NCBI GenBank assembly: GCA_030588745.1
Contig: JAUUXB010000002.1
Coordinates: 22,157 to 86,156, forward strand
DNA length: 64,000 bases
Source: a bacterium
GTDB taxonomy: Bacteria > Patescibacteriota > Minisyncoccia > Minisyncoccales > JANBVM01
Reading direction: 5' to 3'
Positions 42,109-50,910 of the stretch are shown in pieces; within the stretch, counting starts at the first letter, position 1; each line of letters opens with the position of its first letter. The position numbers were made by a program, and so were the translations under genes. The notes below the pieces were generated by a model, which saw only the letters and a program-made list of their open reading frames with translations, ran no database searches and had not been told where the DNA came from.

Positions 42109-45100
42109 TTAGTTCCCGACCTTTTTAATAAATAATTGTATTTTTTGACCATTAATACTTAATTCTTTCCCTTTTTTTAATCCCTTAACCAAATCCAAAT
42201 CTTTTGCTTTTGTTTCTTTAATAATTATTTTTTCTTTTCTTAATAAAAGCTCGCTCATATCATGTTCTGCTTTAAACTGAATTATAATAATATCTTTTGG
42301 AGTCAGTTTTTGTTTTTTTCTTGCTTCTTGAATATTTCTAATCACCTCTCTTACTATTCCTTGTTCTTGTAACTGCTTGGTAATTTTTGTGTTAAGCTTT
42401 ATTTCTTTTCCAAAACCAACATTTAAAACATTAACTTCTTGCTTAATTAAATCCAAAAGCTCATTTTCATTTTTTAATTCTTTATCCTTAATAATTAACT
42501 CCTGTAATGCCTGTCTTACTTTAATTCCATGCTTTGCTCTTTCAGCTAAAGCTTGGGTAACAATTTCCCGAGTTTTTTCCATTTTCTTATTCAATTTTTC
42601 ATCAACAGATTTTTCAGTTGTTTTGGGCCAATCTTCTAAATGAACTGAATCTTTAATTTTAAACCCTGCTTTTTTAAAATCCTGATATATGTATTCAGTA
42701 AAAAAGGGAATAAAAGGAGCTGATAGCTTTATTGTCTGAAAAATCACAAAGCTCAAAGTTCCAGCAGCATCTTTTAATTCCATATCAGTTTTTGGCTGTT
42801 GGAATCTTTTTCTAGATCTTCTAATATACCATAAAGAAAGTTCATTCATAACAAATTTTTCAATGCTTCTAGCTGCACCAGTTATATCATAATTTTCTAG
42901 CAATTTAGTGGTTTTTACAATCAGTTCATTAAGTTTAGAAATAATCCATCTGTCTAAAATATGCTTGGAAGGTGGATTTTTAAAACTTAAGGATTCACCA
43001 TCAGTGTAAGTTTTTAAAAAAACATAGGAATTCCATAAAGGAAGAATGAATTTCCTTAGACTATTTTCTGGTTCTTTTTCTGAAAACAGCTTTGAATCAC
43101 CGGGCTGATTAACAGTGTAAAATGACCACCTTAAAGCATCAGTTGAATATTTTTCAATAATATGCCATGGATCAATTATATTTCCTTTTGATTTTGACAT
43201 TTTTTCACCTTTTTCATCCAAAATATGACCCAAAGAAACAACGTTTTTATAGGATGGTCCTTTTCCAAGCAAAGTAGAGACAGCAAGTAAAGTATAAAAC
43301 CAGCCTCTTGTTTGGTCTATTGCTTCACAGATATAATGAGCAGGAAATTGCTTGTTTTCATCAATAAGCTTTTTATTTTCAAAAGGATAATGATATTGAG
43401 CAAAAGGCATTGCTCCTGAATCAAACCAGCAATCTATTACTTCAGGAACTCTTTCCATTAAAGCCCCGCAACCAGAGCACTGAAATTTCACATTATCAAT
43501 ATAAGGTCTGTGTAAATCCATCTCTAGGTTTTTATTAAAAGGCAATACTCTAAATTCTATCTCTTCCAGTTTGCCTGTTTTCATTTTGTTTCCTTTTTTA
43601 CGCCAGTTTAAAATTTTTTCAAGAGACCAACCCTCTAAAGTTTTTTTAAAAACACCTAAAGGAAGTTCATGAGAAACAATTAAAATATTTTTTCCTTTAT
43701 ACTTTTTATCAATCTCTTTTAAAAAGTTGTACATTCTTTTTTTCAAATCTTTCACGCTTTCACCTCTGGGAGCTTTTGTTTCAGTCAAATTTCCTTTTTT
43801 TTCAAAATACTCCCAAACCAGCCCAGGTGCTTTACCATTAAAAGTACCAATATCAAATTCCCTTAATCTTTTGCTGAATTTAAGTGAAGCTTTAGTTGTT
43901 TCAGCTATAATTTCAGCAGTTTGTTTTGTTCGCAGTAAGTCTGACGAAAAAATTAAATCCAAATCCATTTTTGCCAATTTATCTCCTGCTTTTTTAGCTT
44001 CTTTTTTTCCTTTATCAGTTAAAGGGCAGTGAATTTTCTCAGGCCAGCATGAAGTAACTCCTTTTGCCTGTTTTATACTCTCACCATGACGAATTATAAA
44101 ATAATTGTTGTTGCTAAACTTCTGTTTTAACAAATCACTAATACCGCCAATTACCACCTGATTTTTACAATGAGCGCACTGCCAAACAGGAAGAGGAGTC
44201 CCCCAATACCTTTCTCTTGAAATTGCCCAGTCCTTAACCTCTCTTAACCATTCGCCAAATCTTCCTTTTTTAAGATAAGACGGATACCAATTTATTTTTG
44301 CATTATTAGCAATCAAATCCTTTTTAACTTTTGTCATTTCTATAAACCAGCTTTTTTTTGCGTAATAAAGAAGCGGTGTTTTGCATCTCCAGCAAAATGG
44401 ATAATCATGTTCATACAATTCTTGCTTGAACAACAACCCTCTTTCTTTTAAATCCTCAATTATTAAAGGGTCAGCTTCTTTAAAATACATTCTTGCCCAT
44501 TTTTCAACATTTAATCTAAACCTCCCTTCATCATCAATGTTTAATAAAATTGGCAGTTTATTCTTTCTTCCAACCTCCATATCATCTATTCCATAAGCAG
44601 GGGCAATGTGAACAAGACCTGTTCCTTCGTCCAGAGAAACAAAATCTCCTCCAATAACTTTGTAGGCATTTCTTGAAACCTCATCTTCTGCTGGATATAG
44701 GGCTTCGTATCTTAAATTAAACAAATCTTTTCCTTTGAATTCACCAACAATTTCACCCTTAAGGTCCAAATTCTTAATTCTTTCTTTTGCTAATATTAAA
44801 TACTCATCATTAACTTTAACTTTTGCATAAACCAATTTAGGATTTACTGCTACAGCTACATTACCAGGCAATGTCCAGGGAGTAGTTGTCCATACCAAAA
44901 AAGAAGTATTTTTAAAATTAGGGCTAATAATCTTGAATTTAATAAAAACTGATGGTTCTTTTATTTTTTTATACCCCTGAGCCACCTCATGGCTTGAAAG
45001 AGGAGTTCCACACCTAGGACAATATGGAACAACTTTAAAATCTTGAATCAAAAGTTTCTTTTGCCAGATTTGCTTTAATATCCACCACAATGATTCAACA

Positions 45101-45546
45101 TACTCAGAATTATAGGTGATATAAGGATTATCTATATCCACCCAATAACCAATTTTTTCTGTTAAATCTACCCAGGCCTTTGTAAAATTCCAGACAGATA
45201 TTTTGCATTTTTTATTAAATTTAGAAATACCATATTTTTCAATATCTTTTTTTGATTTTAAGCCAAGCTTTTTTTCAATCTGAAGCTCAACTGGCAAACC
45301 ATGTGTATCCCAACCACCTTTTCTTAAAACCCTAAAACCCTTCATTGTTTTATATCTACAAATTATATCTTTAAAAACCCTGGCTAAAACATGATGAAGT
45401 CCTGGAGGAGCATTAGCAGTAGGAGGACCTTCATAAAACACAAAATCACGAGCTTTAGCTCGTTGTTGTATGCTTTTTTCAAATATCTTTTTATCTTTCC
45501 AGAACTTTAAAACTTTTACTTGCTTTTTAGGTAAGTCTAGTTTCAT
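42109..45546 (-). CDS. ileS: Isoleucine--tRNA ligase with inserted histidine-phosphatase domain
   Basis: Class Ia synthetase: HIGH-type motif PPGLHHVLARV near residue 48, editing domain with VWTTTPWTLPGNVAV (about 218), KMSKS at 782-786. Between the zinc pair CAHC (457-460) and CSGC (690-693) lies an extra domain of about 180 residues that is a complete histidine phosphatase: FIIRHGES (486), SSDLLRTKQTAE (534-545), RGESVKDLKKRM and IVSHELPLG with H626. Total 1145 aa against about 920-1050 for usual IleRS. All catalytic residues of both enzymes appear intact. Preceded by TTGAAA-17-TATTTT. Confidence 0.93.
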   Translation of the reverse strand: MKLDLPKKQVKVLKFWKDKKIFEKSIQQRAKARDFVFYEGPPTANAPPGLHHVLARVFKDIICRYKTMKGFRVLRKGGWDTHGLPVELQIEKKLGLKSKKDIEKYGISKFNKKCKISVWNFTKAWVDLTEKIGYWVDIDNPYITYNSEYVESLWWILKQIWQKKLLIQDFKVVPYCPRCGTPLSSHEVAQGYKKIKEPSVFIKFKIISPNFKNTSFLVWTTTPWTLPGNVAVAVNPKLVYAKVKVNDEYLILAKERIKNLDLKGEIVGEFKGKDLFNLRYEALYPAEDEVSRNAYKVIGGDFVSLDEGTGLVHIAPAYGIDDMEVGRKNKLPILLNIDDEGRFRLNVEKWARMYFKEADPLIIEDLKERGLLFKQELYEHDYPFCWRCKTPLLYYAKKSWFIEMTKVKKDLIANNAKINWYPSYLKKGRFGEWLREVKDWAISRERYWGTPLPVWQCAHCKNQVVIGGISDLLKQKFSNNNYFIIRHGESIKQAKGVTSCWPEKIHCPLTDKGKKEAKKAGDKLAKMDLDLIFSSDLLRTKQTAEIIAETTKASLKFSKRLREFDIGTFNGKAPGLVWEYFEKKGNLTETKAPRGESVKDLKKRMYNFLKEIDKKYKGKNILIVSHELPLGVFKKTLEGWSLEKILNWRKKGNKMKTGKLEEIEFRVLPFNKNLEMDLHRPYIDNVKFQCSGCGALMERVPEVIDCWFDSGAMPFAQYHYPFENKKLIDENKQFPAHYICEAIDQTRGWFYTLLAVSTLLGKGPSYKNVVSLGHILDEKGEKMSKSKGNIIDPWHIIEKYSTDALRWSFYTVNQPGDSKLFSEKEPENSLRKFILPLWNSYVFLKTYTDGESLSFKNPPSKHILDRWIISKLNELIVKTTKLLENYDITGAARSIEKFVMNELSLWYIRRSRKRFQQPKTDMELKDAAGTLSFVIFQTIKLSAPFIPFFTEYIYQDFKKAGFKIKDSVHLEDWPKTTEKSVDEKLNKKMEKTREIVTQALAERAKHGIKVRQALQELIIKDKELKNENELLDLIKQEVNVLNVGFGKEIKLNTKITKQLQEQGIVREVIRNIQEARKKQKLTPKDIIIIQFKAEHDMSELLLRKEKIIIKETKAKDLDLVKGLKKGKELSINGQKIQLFIKKVGN

Positions 45547-45636
45547 GTGTATATATCTAAAATATCACTTTAGATTGTTTTTTTCAAATAAAAAAACCTG
45601 TACAAAGCACAAATTCAATTACAAAAAACTAAGAAA

Positions 45637-47220
45637 TTACATTTTTTCAGGAGCCAAAATTGCCATTAAGTCAAAGGTTTCTTTAAGCACAGTTTTAGTT
45701 GCCAAAATTAAAGCTATTCTAGCCTGCTGTAACTTTTCATCCTCAGCCAAAACCCTGCAGTCTTTATAGAATTTATGGAAAACAGTAGCTAAATCAATCA
45801 TGTATTGAGGCAGTCTTTGAACTTGATAATCATTGGCTGTGTCTTCAATTATTTCTGGAAATTTAACAAGTTCTTTTATTAATTTAATTTCAGAAGAATG
45901 TTTTAGCAAAGAAAAATCAGGTCTTGTTTTTTTTGCTTTTGTTTTTCTTAAAATACTGCAGATTCTTGCATAAGCATATTGAACATAATAAACCGGATTT
46001 TTCTCTGATTGCTCTTTGGCTAAATCTAAATCGAAATTTAAATGAGTATCTGCTGATCTTGTTAAAAAAAAGAATCTAACAACGTCTTTGCCCACCATAT
46101 CAATTAAATCATCCATTGTTACATAACGGCCTGCTCTTTTTGACATTTTTAATTTCTTTTGTTTCTCAAAAAGGGTGACGAATTGCAGAAGAACAATATC
46201 AAGTTTCCCCTTATAACCAAGAGCCTCAACAACTGCCTGAAGACCAGCTACATCTCCATAATGGTCGGCTCCCCAAATATTAATCACTTTGTCAAACTTT
46301 TTGTCTTTAAATTTATACTCATGAAGAGCCGTATCTCCTGCCAAATATGTTTTCCATTTATTTGATTTTACTATTACTCTATCTCTATCATCACCATATT
46401 GTTTTGATTTAAACCATAAAGCTCCTTCTTTTTCGTATAAAAAGCCTTTTTTCTTTAATTTATCTATTACCTTATCAACTAATCCAGACTTATGAAAATT
46501 TGTTTCTGAAATCCATTCATCATATTTAATACTCATCTTATCAGTGGTTTTTTTAATCATTTCTTTAATAATAATCTTCGCTGCCTCTTCCCCTGCCTTA
46601 TATACATCTTTGCTTTTAATTCTTTTGTTTAAATCATCAATATATGCTCCTTTGTATTTTGCTTCTTTGTCTTTTAAAACAGAGTGTCCTAAAGTCATAA
46701 TCTGCATTCCATAATCATTTATATAATAAGCTTTTTCTGTCTTGTAACCGGCTTTTTTTAAAACATTTGCCAAAACATCACCAAATGGCCCACCTCTGGC
46801 GTTACCAACTGTTAAAGGACCTGTTGGGTTTGCAGAAATAAACTCAACCTGAACTTTTTTATTTTTCCCAATATTTAATTGACCAAATTTATCTTTTTGT
46901 TTAAGAATTTTATCAACTTGTTCTTGGAGATATTTTTCTGAAATGAAAAAATTGATAAAGCCCGGTTTTACTATCTTAATTCTTTCAAATAAACTTGATA
47001 TTTTAGCCTTGAAATTCTCAGTTAACAATTCTGCTATTTCCATTGGATCTTTCTTTGTTTTTCTTGCAATTATCATTGCAATATTAGTTGAATAATCTCC
47101 ATGAATCTTTTTTTCAGGATATTCAACTTTAATTTCAGCAATATCAAAATCAATAAGCCCCTTTTTCTGAAGCTTATTTATTGATTCTTGTATCAGGTTT
47201 TTTATTTCTTGTTTAATCAT
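45637..47220 (-). CDS. argS: Arginine--tRNA ligase
   Basis: Class Ia synthetase. The HIGH equivalent is in SANPTGPLTVGNARGGPFGD, the KMSKS loop is KLKMSKRAGRYVTMDDL, and the C-terminal DALR anticodon-binding domain contains VQYAYARICSILRK. N-terminal Add-1 domain present. 527 aa, near the lower end of the family. It overlaps the HMG-CoA reductase gene by 8 nt, so both are in one operon. Confidence 0.95.
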   Translation of the reverse strand: MIKQEIKNLIQESINKLQKKGLIDFDIAEIKVEYPEKKIHGDYSTNIAMIIARKTKKDPMEIAELLTENFKAKISSLFERIKIVKPGFINFFISEKYLQEQVDKILKQKDKFGQLNIGKNKKVQVEFISANPTGPLTVGNARGGPFGDVLANVLKKAGYKTEKAYYINDYGMQIMTLGHSVLKDKEAKYKGAYIDDLNKRIKSKDVYKAGEEAAKIIIKEMIKKTTDKMSIKYDEWISETNFHKSGLVDKVIDKLKKKGFLYEKEGALWFKSKQYGDDRDRVIVKSNKWKTYLAGDTALHEYKFKDKKFDKVINIWGADHYGDVAGLQAVVEALGYKGKLDIVLLQFVTLFEKQKKLKMSKRAGRYVTMDDLIDMVGKDVVRFFFLTRSADTHLNFDLDLAKEQSEKNPVYYVQYAYARICSILRKTKAKKTRPDFSLLKHSSEIKLIKELVKFPEIIEDTANDYQVQRLPQYMIDLATVFHKFYKDCRVLAEDEKLQQARIALILATKTVLKETFDLMAILAPEKM

Positions 47221-48403
47221 TTTTTAATAGTTTTTCTATTCTATTATGAAGCCTCATATGACCCTTTTGAATTCCCTCTGAAACTAAAGCTCTTAAAGCT
47301 GCTAAATTCTGGGCTAAACCAACACCAGCCATGACACAAGCTAGTTCCTGGGCTGATTTTACATTTAATATCTTTAAAGAAACTCTGGCTACTGGATAAG
47401 CTGATATTGTTCCTCCAGTCACTCCAACTGCTATTGGGAGCGTCATTTCTCCAATCAAATCACCACTATTAGTCTTTGTCCATTTAGTCAAGGGCAGGTA
47501 TCTTCCTGATTTTGCTGCATATCCATGCGCTCCTGCTTCAAGCGCTCTCCAGTCATTTGAAACGGCCAAAGCAACTGCTCCCATTCCATTTAAAATGCCT
47601 TTGTTATTGGTAACTGCCCTGTAAATATCAGTTTCAGCTATGGCCTGAGCTTTAATAATATTTTCAACTACTTCTTCACCTTTAAATCCTTTTGTTGTTA
47701 AAGATTCTTTTAAAACTTTTCCTTTAACTTTCACTAATCTTTTGTCAGCTAAATTGGAAATAATTTTAAAAACTGCTTTTTTATTTACAATCTTTTCAAT
47801 TAAAGAAGAAATGCCCTCAATCATTGTATCTACTGTATTGGCCCCCATAGCGTCTTTAGTATCTACCAATAAATGAATTCTTAAAATCGTCCCTATGTTT
47901 TTATTATTTAAAACAGTTAGTTCTAGGTCTTTTGCACCGGCCCCCATCCTAATCAAATCAGGCTTTTTGGAATTAGCAAGCTTAATAATTTCTTTTTTTT
48001 TCTCTAAAATTTTTTCTTTAGCTTTTTTGACATTTTCTAAGCCTGTTAAATAAATCTGTCCTATCATCTGATTGCCCAAATTCTCAGCTTTAATTCCTCC
48101 ATTTGTTCTTAGCAACTTTGCTCCATAACAAGCTGCAGCAACCACAGAAGGCTCTTCAGTTACCATTGGCACAAGGTAATCTTTTTTATTTATTAAAAAG
48201 TTTACAGCAATACTATAAGGAAGAGAAAAAGTACCAATCACATTTTCAGCCATCCTATCTCTTAATTCTGGTTTTAATGCGCCTTTTTCAATGATTTCAA
48301 GCTCTTTATCAGTTAAATCAGCAAACTCTTTTACTTTTTTAAGTTTTTGTTTTCTGTTTAATTTAAAAAATCCAGGGATTCTGCTATTTTTCTTCTCATT
48401 CAT
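47213..48403 (-). CDS. mvaA: Hydroxymethylglutaryl-CoA reductase (class II type)
   Basis: Produces (or degrades) mevalonate from HMG-CoA with NAD(P)H. Visible motifs: ENVIGTFSLPYSIAVNF, TEEPSVVAAACYGAKLLR with the catalytic Glu, DAMGANTVDTMIEG with the catalytic Asp, and GHMRLH with the C-terminal catalytic His. These fit the bacterial class II enzyme. The ATG at 48403 is taken as the start: it lies 7 nt from TAATCT, so the message is leaderless; the ORF-track TTG is one codon upstream. The lower mevalonate kinases are at 55.8-58.8 kb. Confidence 0.92.
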   Translation of the reverse strand: MNEKKNSRIPGFFKLNRKQKLKKVKEFADLTDKELEIIEKGALKPELRDRMAENVIGTFSLPYSIAVNFLINKKDYLVPMVTEEPSVVAAACYGAKLLRTNGGIKAENLGNQMIGQIYLTGLENVKKAKEKILEKKKEIIKLANSKKPDLIRMGAGAKDLELTVLNNKNIGTILRIHLLVDTKDAMGANTVDTMIEGISSLIEKIVNKKAVFKIISNLADKRLVKVKGKVLKESLTTKGFKGEEVVENIIKAQAIAETDIYRAVTNNKGILNGMGAVALAVSNDWRALEAGAHGYAAKSGRYLPLTKWTKTNSGDLIGEMTLPIAVGVTGGTISAYPVARVSLKILNVKSAQELACVMAGVGLAQNLAALRALVSEGIQKGHMRLHNRIEKLLKND

Positions 48404-48410
48404 CAATTTA

Positions 48411-48439
48411 AGATTATCTCATTTTTCTGTTAAAATCAA
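48411..48439 (-). promoter_or_regulatory. Promoter of the HMG-CoA reductase-argS operon
   Basis: Minus strand TTGATT (48434-48439), 17 bp, TAATCT (48411-48416), 7 nt before the ATG. It abuts the divergent TA promoter. Confidence 0.55.
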
Positions 48440-48441
48440 AA

Positions 48442-48470
48442 TTGACAGCAATAAAATTTATACTTATTAT
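48442..48470 (+). promoter_or_regulatory. Promoter of the toxin-antitoxin/smpB unit
   Basis: TTGACA (48442-48447), 17 bp, TATTAT (48465-48470). The antitoxin ATG is 7 nt after the -10, predicting a leaderless transcript. It also rules out the ORF-track start, which is the TTG of this -35. Confidence 0.75.
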
Positions 48471-48477
48471 ACAAATA

Positions 48478-48660
48478 ATGACTCAAAAAACTCTACAAAA
48501 AACAAAAACAGATAAAATACTTAAGGAATTGAAGTTAATTAGAAATCAGCTTCAAAAACTCTTGATTATAATCCCAGAAGAAACATTGGGTGATTATAAA
48601 AATAAAGCTGAGGTTAAAAAGGCCTACTTAAAGGCAGTACGAGAATACCCTCCAAAATAA
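48478..48660 (+). CDS. Putative antitoxin (60 aa)
   Basis: Small protein MTQKTLQKTKTDKILKELK..., with a helical Leu/Ile zipper-like core (LKLIRNQLQKLLIIIPEE) and a basic C-terminus (VKKAYLKAVREYPPK). It precedes a RelE-like toxin gene and overlaps it by one base (TAATG), the usual antitoxin-toxin order. No specific antitoxin family is recognised, and no clear DNA-binding fold is visible, so the role rests on context. Confidence 0.65.
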   Translation: MTQKTLQKTKTDKILKELKLIRNQLQKLLIIIPEETLGDYKNKAEVKKAYLKAVREYPPK

Positions 48661-48917
48661 TGAATATTCGGCACACAGAAAGCTTTATAAAAAATATTGA
48701 AAAGCTGCCTAAAAGTATAAAAAGAATTTTCAAAAAACAAAAGGGTGTTTTTATCAAAAACTGGCTTGACCCAAGACTGCACATAAAAAGAATGAAAGAG
48801 TTGCCTGGATGTTTTTCTTTCAGAATCACTCGAAGATATAGGGTGCTTTTTTATTTCAGAAACAAAGATGCAATATTTTTCAGCATAGGTCACAGAAAAG
48901 ACATTTATAAATCATGA
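48660..48917 (+). CDS. RelE/ParE-superfamily toxin
   Basis: 85-aa basic protein with the typical toxin order: helix-rich start (HTESFIKNIEKLPKSIKRIFKKQ), then HIKRMKELPGCFSFRITRRYRVLFYF and a final IFFSIGHRKDIYKS. This pattern is that of ribosome-dependent mRNA interferases of the RelE/YafQ type. It overlaps the antitoxin gene by 1 nt and smpB by 4 nt. Cleaved mRNAs without stop codons would be substrates of the SmpB-tmRNA pair directly downstream. Confidence 0.8.
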   Translation: MNIRHTESFIKNIEKLPKSIKRIFKKQKGVFIKNWLDPRLHIKRMKELPGCFSFRITRRYRVLFYFRNKDAIFFSIGHRKDIYKS

Positions 48918-49366
48918 AAATCATTACCAAAAATAAAAAAGCATATTTTAACTATGAAATCCTGGAAAAGTTTGAAGCAGGCATTTCTTTAATTGGACAA
49001 GAGGTAAAATCAATAAAACTAGGAAGAATTAACTTAGCCGGGTCTTATGTTGTTTTAAGGGGTGGAGAGGTTTATTTAGTTGGAGCTAATGTTCCTCCTT
49101 ATCAGCCAAAAAATGCGCCTAAGGATTATAATTCTAAAAGATCAAGAAAATTGCTTTTAACAAAAAAAGAAATCAAATATTTAATAGGAAAATCAAAACA
49201 AAAAGGTTTGACAATGATACCATTAATAATTTATACTAGGAAAGGTAAAATAAAGCTGCAATTCGGTTTAGCTAAAGGGAAAAGAAAAATTGATAAAAGA
49301 GAAATAATAAGAAAGAGGGAGATTGAAAGAGAAATAAGAAAGAACATTGGAAAAGAGTTCCGTTAA
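48914..49366 (+). CDS. smpB: SsrA-binding protein SmpB
   Basis: Partner of tmRNA in rescuing stalled ribosomes. The family core is clear: NYEILEKFEAGISLIGQEVKSIK, the LAGSYVV segment, and the basic C-terminal tail (KGKRKIDKREIIRKREIER) that enters the ribosomal A site. 150 aa, normal. It overlaps the toxin stop by 4 nt (ATGA) and lies 7 nt upstream of ssrA, so toxin, SmpB and tmRNA probably share transcription. Confidence 0.95.
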   Translation: MKIITKNKKAYFNYEILEKFEAGISLIGQEVKSIKLGRINLAGSYVVLRGGEVYLVGANVPPYQPKNAPKDYNSKRSRKLLLTKKEIKYLIGKSKQKGLTMIPLIIYTRKGKIKLQFGLAKGKRKIDKREIIRKREIEREIRKNIGKEFR

Positions 49367-49373
49367 ACAAAAT

Positions 49374-49711
49374 GGGGACGTAAGATTCGACAGGAATTTG
49401 AATAAAAAATGCAAGTCGAGCTTCGAATCTCGTAAATCTTCGAAAAAACATTAAGTGCCAATAATTTATTTGCACCTGCATTAGCTACTGCTTAATGCCG
49501 TTTACCTTACTGATTCTCGATAGGTAAAAGTAGGCGTGATATTATCGAGATAGATAGTTTTTTGGGAACTGGGAAAATTATCAAAAATCAACAGAACAAA
49601 AATCAGAAAAATTTTGCCCAGTTTAAATTTTCTGAGTTCAACCAATTGGGCTAAGCTTGTAGAGTTATTTTAGAATAATTTCTGGACAAGGGTTCGCCCC
49701 CTTCGTCTCCA
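49374..49711 (+). ncRNA. ssrA: tmRNA (transfer-messenger RNA)
   Basis: 5' end GGGGACG pairs with CGTCTCC at the 3' end; the T-arm GGGTTCGCCCCC precedes it. The 5' GGGGACGTAAGATTCGACAGG block is the usual tmRNA start. The tag reading frame runs from GCC at 49457 to TAA at 49493-49495 and codes for ANNLFAPALATA. Several pseudoknot-like pairings lie downstream. CCA is not encoded (ends A-CA). The minus ORF-track frames here are shadows. Confidence 0.93.
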
Positions 49712-49745
49712 CAAGATTAATTAATAAAAATAGGTTAAGAATAAA

Positions 49746-50321
49746 TTGAGAAATAAAAAAAGATATAATCAAAGACACAGAGGTCCTAAAGTAAGGGCTA
49801 ATGAATATATAAGAGCTAAAGAAGTAAGATTGATTGATGAAACTGGAAAACAAATTGGAGTTGTTCCTTTAGAAGAGGCAATTCAAACAGCCAAAGAGCG
49901 TAATTTAGATTTAGTTCAGGTTACTGATAAAGTTGATCCTCCTGTTTGTAAAATTGTTGAATACGGAAAATATCTTTATCAATTGCAAAAAAAAGAAAAA
50001 GAGAAGAAAACAACAAAAAGTACTGAGATAAAAGGATTAAGATTGAGGTTTAATATTTCCCCTCATGATTTGGAAACAAGAGCCAATCAAGCAGAAAAAT
50101 TCTTAAAAAAAGGAAATCTGGTAAAAATAGAAATGCTTTTAAGAGGAAGAGAAAAGGGACTTGGTCAATTTGCTAGAGAAAAAATAAACAACTTTGTACA
50201 GACTTTAAATGAAAAGATTCCAATAAAAATTGAGAGTAGCTTAAAAAGAACTCCCAATAAGTTCATAATGATTGTTTCAAGAGATCAAAAACAAGAAGGA
50301 AAAAGCAAGGAAAATACATAA
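49746..50321 (+). CDS. infC: Translation initiation factor IF-3
   Basis: Binds the 30S subunit and checks start-codon pairing. N-domain VRANEYIRAKEVRLIDETG, C-domain KGLRLRFNISPHDLETRANQAEKFLKKG. 191 aa. The only possible start is TTG at 49746 since TAG precedes it in frame at 49731; infC genes often use rare starts because IF-3 represses its own translation by rejecting them. No strong Shine-Dalgarno (AGG is 12 nt away). Followed by rpmI and rplT as in most bacteria. Confidence 0.95.
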   Translation: MRNKKRYNQRHRGPKVRANEYIRAKEVRLIDETGKQIGVVPLEEAIQTAKERNLDLVQVTDKVDPPVCKIVEYGKYLYQLQKKEKEKKTTKSTEIKGLRLRFNISPHDLETRANQAEKFLKKGNLVKIEMLLRGREKGLGQFAREKINNFVQTLNEKIPIKIESSLKRTPNKFIMIVSRDQKQEGKSKENT

Positions 50322-50326
50322 ATAAT

Positions 50327-50518
50327 ATGAAAACAAGAAAATCAGTAGCAAAGCGTTTTAAAATCACAAAAACTGGTAAGGTTTTAAGAAGGGCAGTTGG
50401 TCTTTGCCATTACAGAGCAAAAAAATCAGGGAAGCAAATCAGAAAAAGAAGGAAGTTGGTCCCTTTAGCGCCTGCTGAAGCAAAAAAAATTAAAAAGATT
50501 CTTAAATACCAAAGGTAA
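50327..50518 (+). CDS. rpmI: Ribosomal protein bL35
   Basis: 63-aa basic 50S protein with MKTRKSVAKRFKITKTGKVLRR and the family's RKRRKL segment. It lies 5 nt after infC and 2 nt before rplT, in the conserved infC-rpmI-rplT order. Confidence 0.95.
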   Translation: MKTRKSVAKRFKITKTGKVLRRAVGLCHYRAKKSGKQIRKRRKLVPLAPAEAKKIKKILKYQR

Positions 50519-50520
50519 CT

Positions 50521-50892
50521 ATGACAAGAGTAAAAAGAGGCACAACTGCACATAAAAGAAGAAAGCGTGTTTTAAAACTTGTTAAAGGTTATCGTTGGGG
50601 AAGAAAATCAAAATATAGGTTAGCAAAAGATGCCTTGTTTCATGCCTGGACTCATGCATACAAACATAGAAGAACTAAAAAAAGAGACTTCAGAGGTCTC
50701 TGGCAAATCCAGATTAATGCTGCAGTTCGTGAAAAAGGAATTTCATACAGTAAATTCATAAATCTTTTGAAAAAGAACAAAATTGAGATTGATAGAAAAA
50801 TCCTATCTCAATTAGCGCAAAAACATCCTAAAATATTTGAAAAGATTCTTGAAAAAGTAATTGTTAAAAAAGAAGCAAGAAAAACCGCCTAA
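50521..50892 (+). CDS. rplT: Ribosomal protein bL20
   Basis: 50S assembly protein binding 23S rRNA and, in several bacteria, its own mRNA. Recognised by TRVKRGTTAHKRRKRVLKLVKGYRW and the C-terminal GLWQIQINAAVREKGISYSKFI. 123 aa. Its stop codon lies in the loop of the terminator that ends the operon. Confidence 0.96.
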   Translation: MTRVKRGTTAHKRRKRVLKLVKGYRWGRKSKYRLAKDALFHAWTHAYKHRRTKKRDFRGLWQIQINAAVREKGISYSKFINLLKKNKIEIDRKILSQLAQKHPKIFEKILEKVIVKKEARKTA

Positions 50893-50903
50893 AAGGCGGT
50901 TTT
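50881..50903. terminator. Bidirectional terminator after rplT
   Basis: AAAACCGCC/GGCGGTTTT, loop TAAAA (contains the rplT stop). Serves the convergent Nudix-side operon as well. Confidence 0.85.
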
Positions 50904-50910
50904 AAAATAC

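Noticed and set aside
49272-49853. Minus-strand ORFs (69 and 62 aa) across ssrA and the infC start
   Set aside because: They lie on tmRNA and infC; antisense shadows without ribosome sites.
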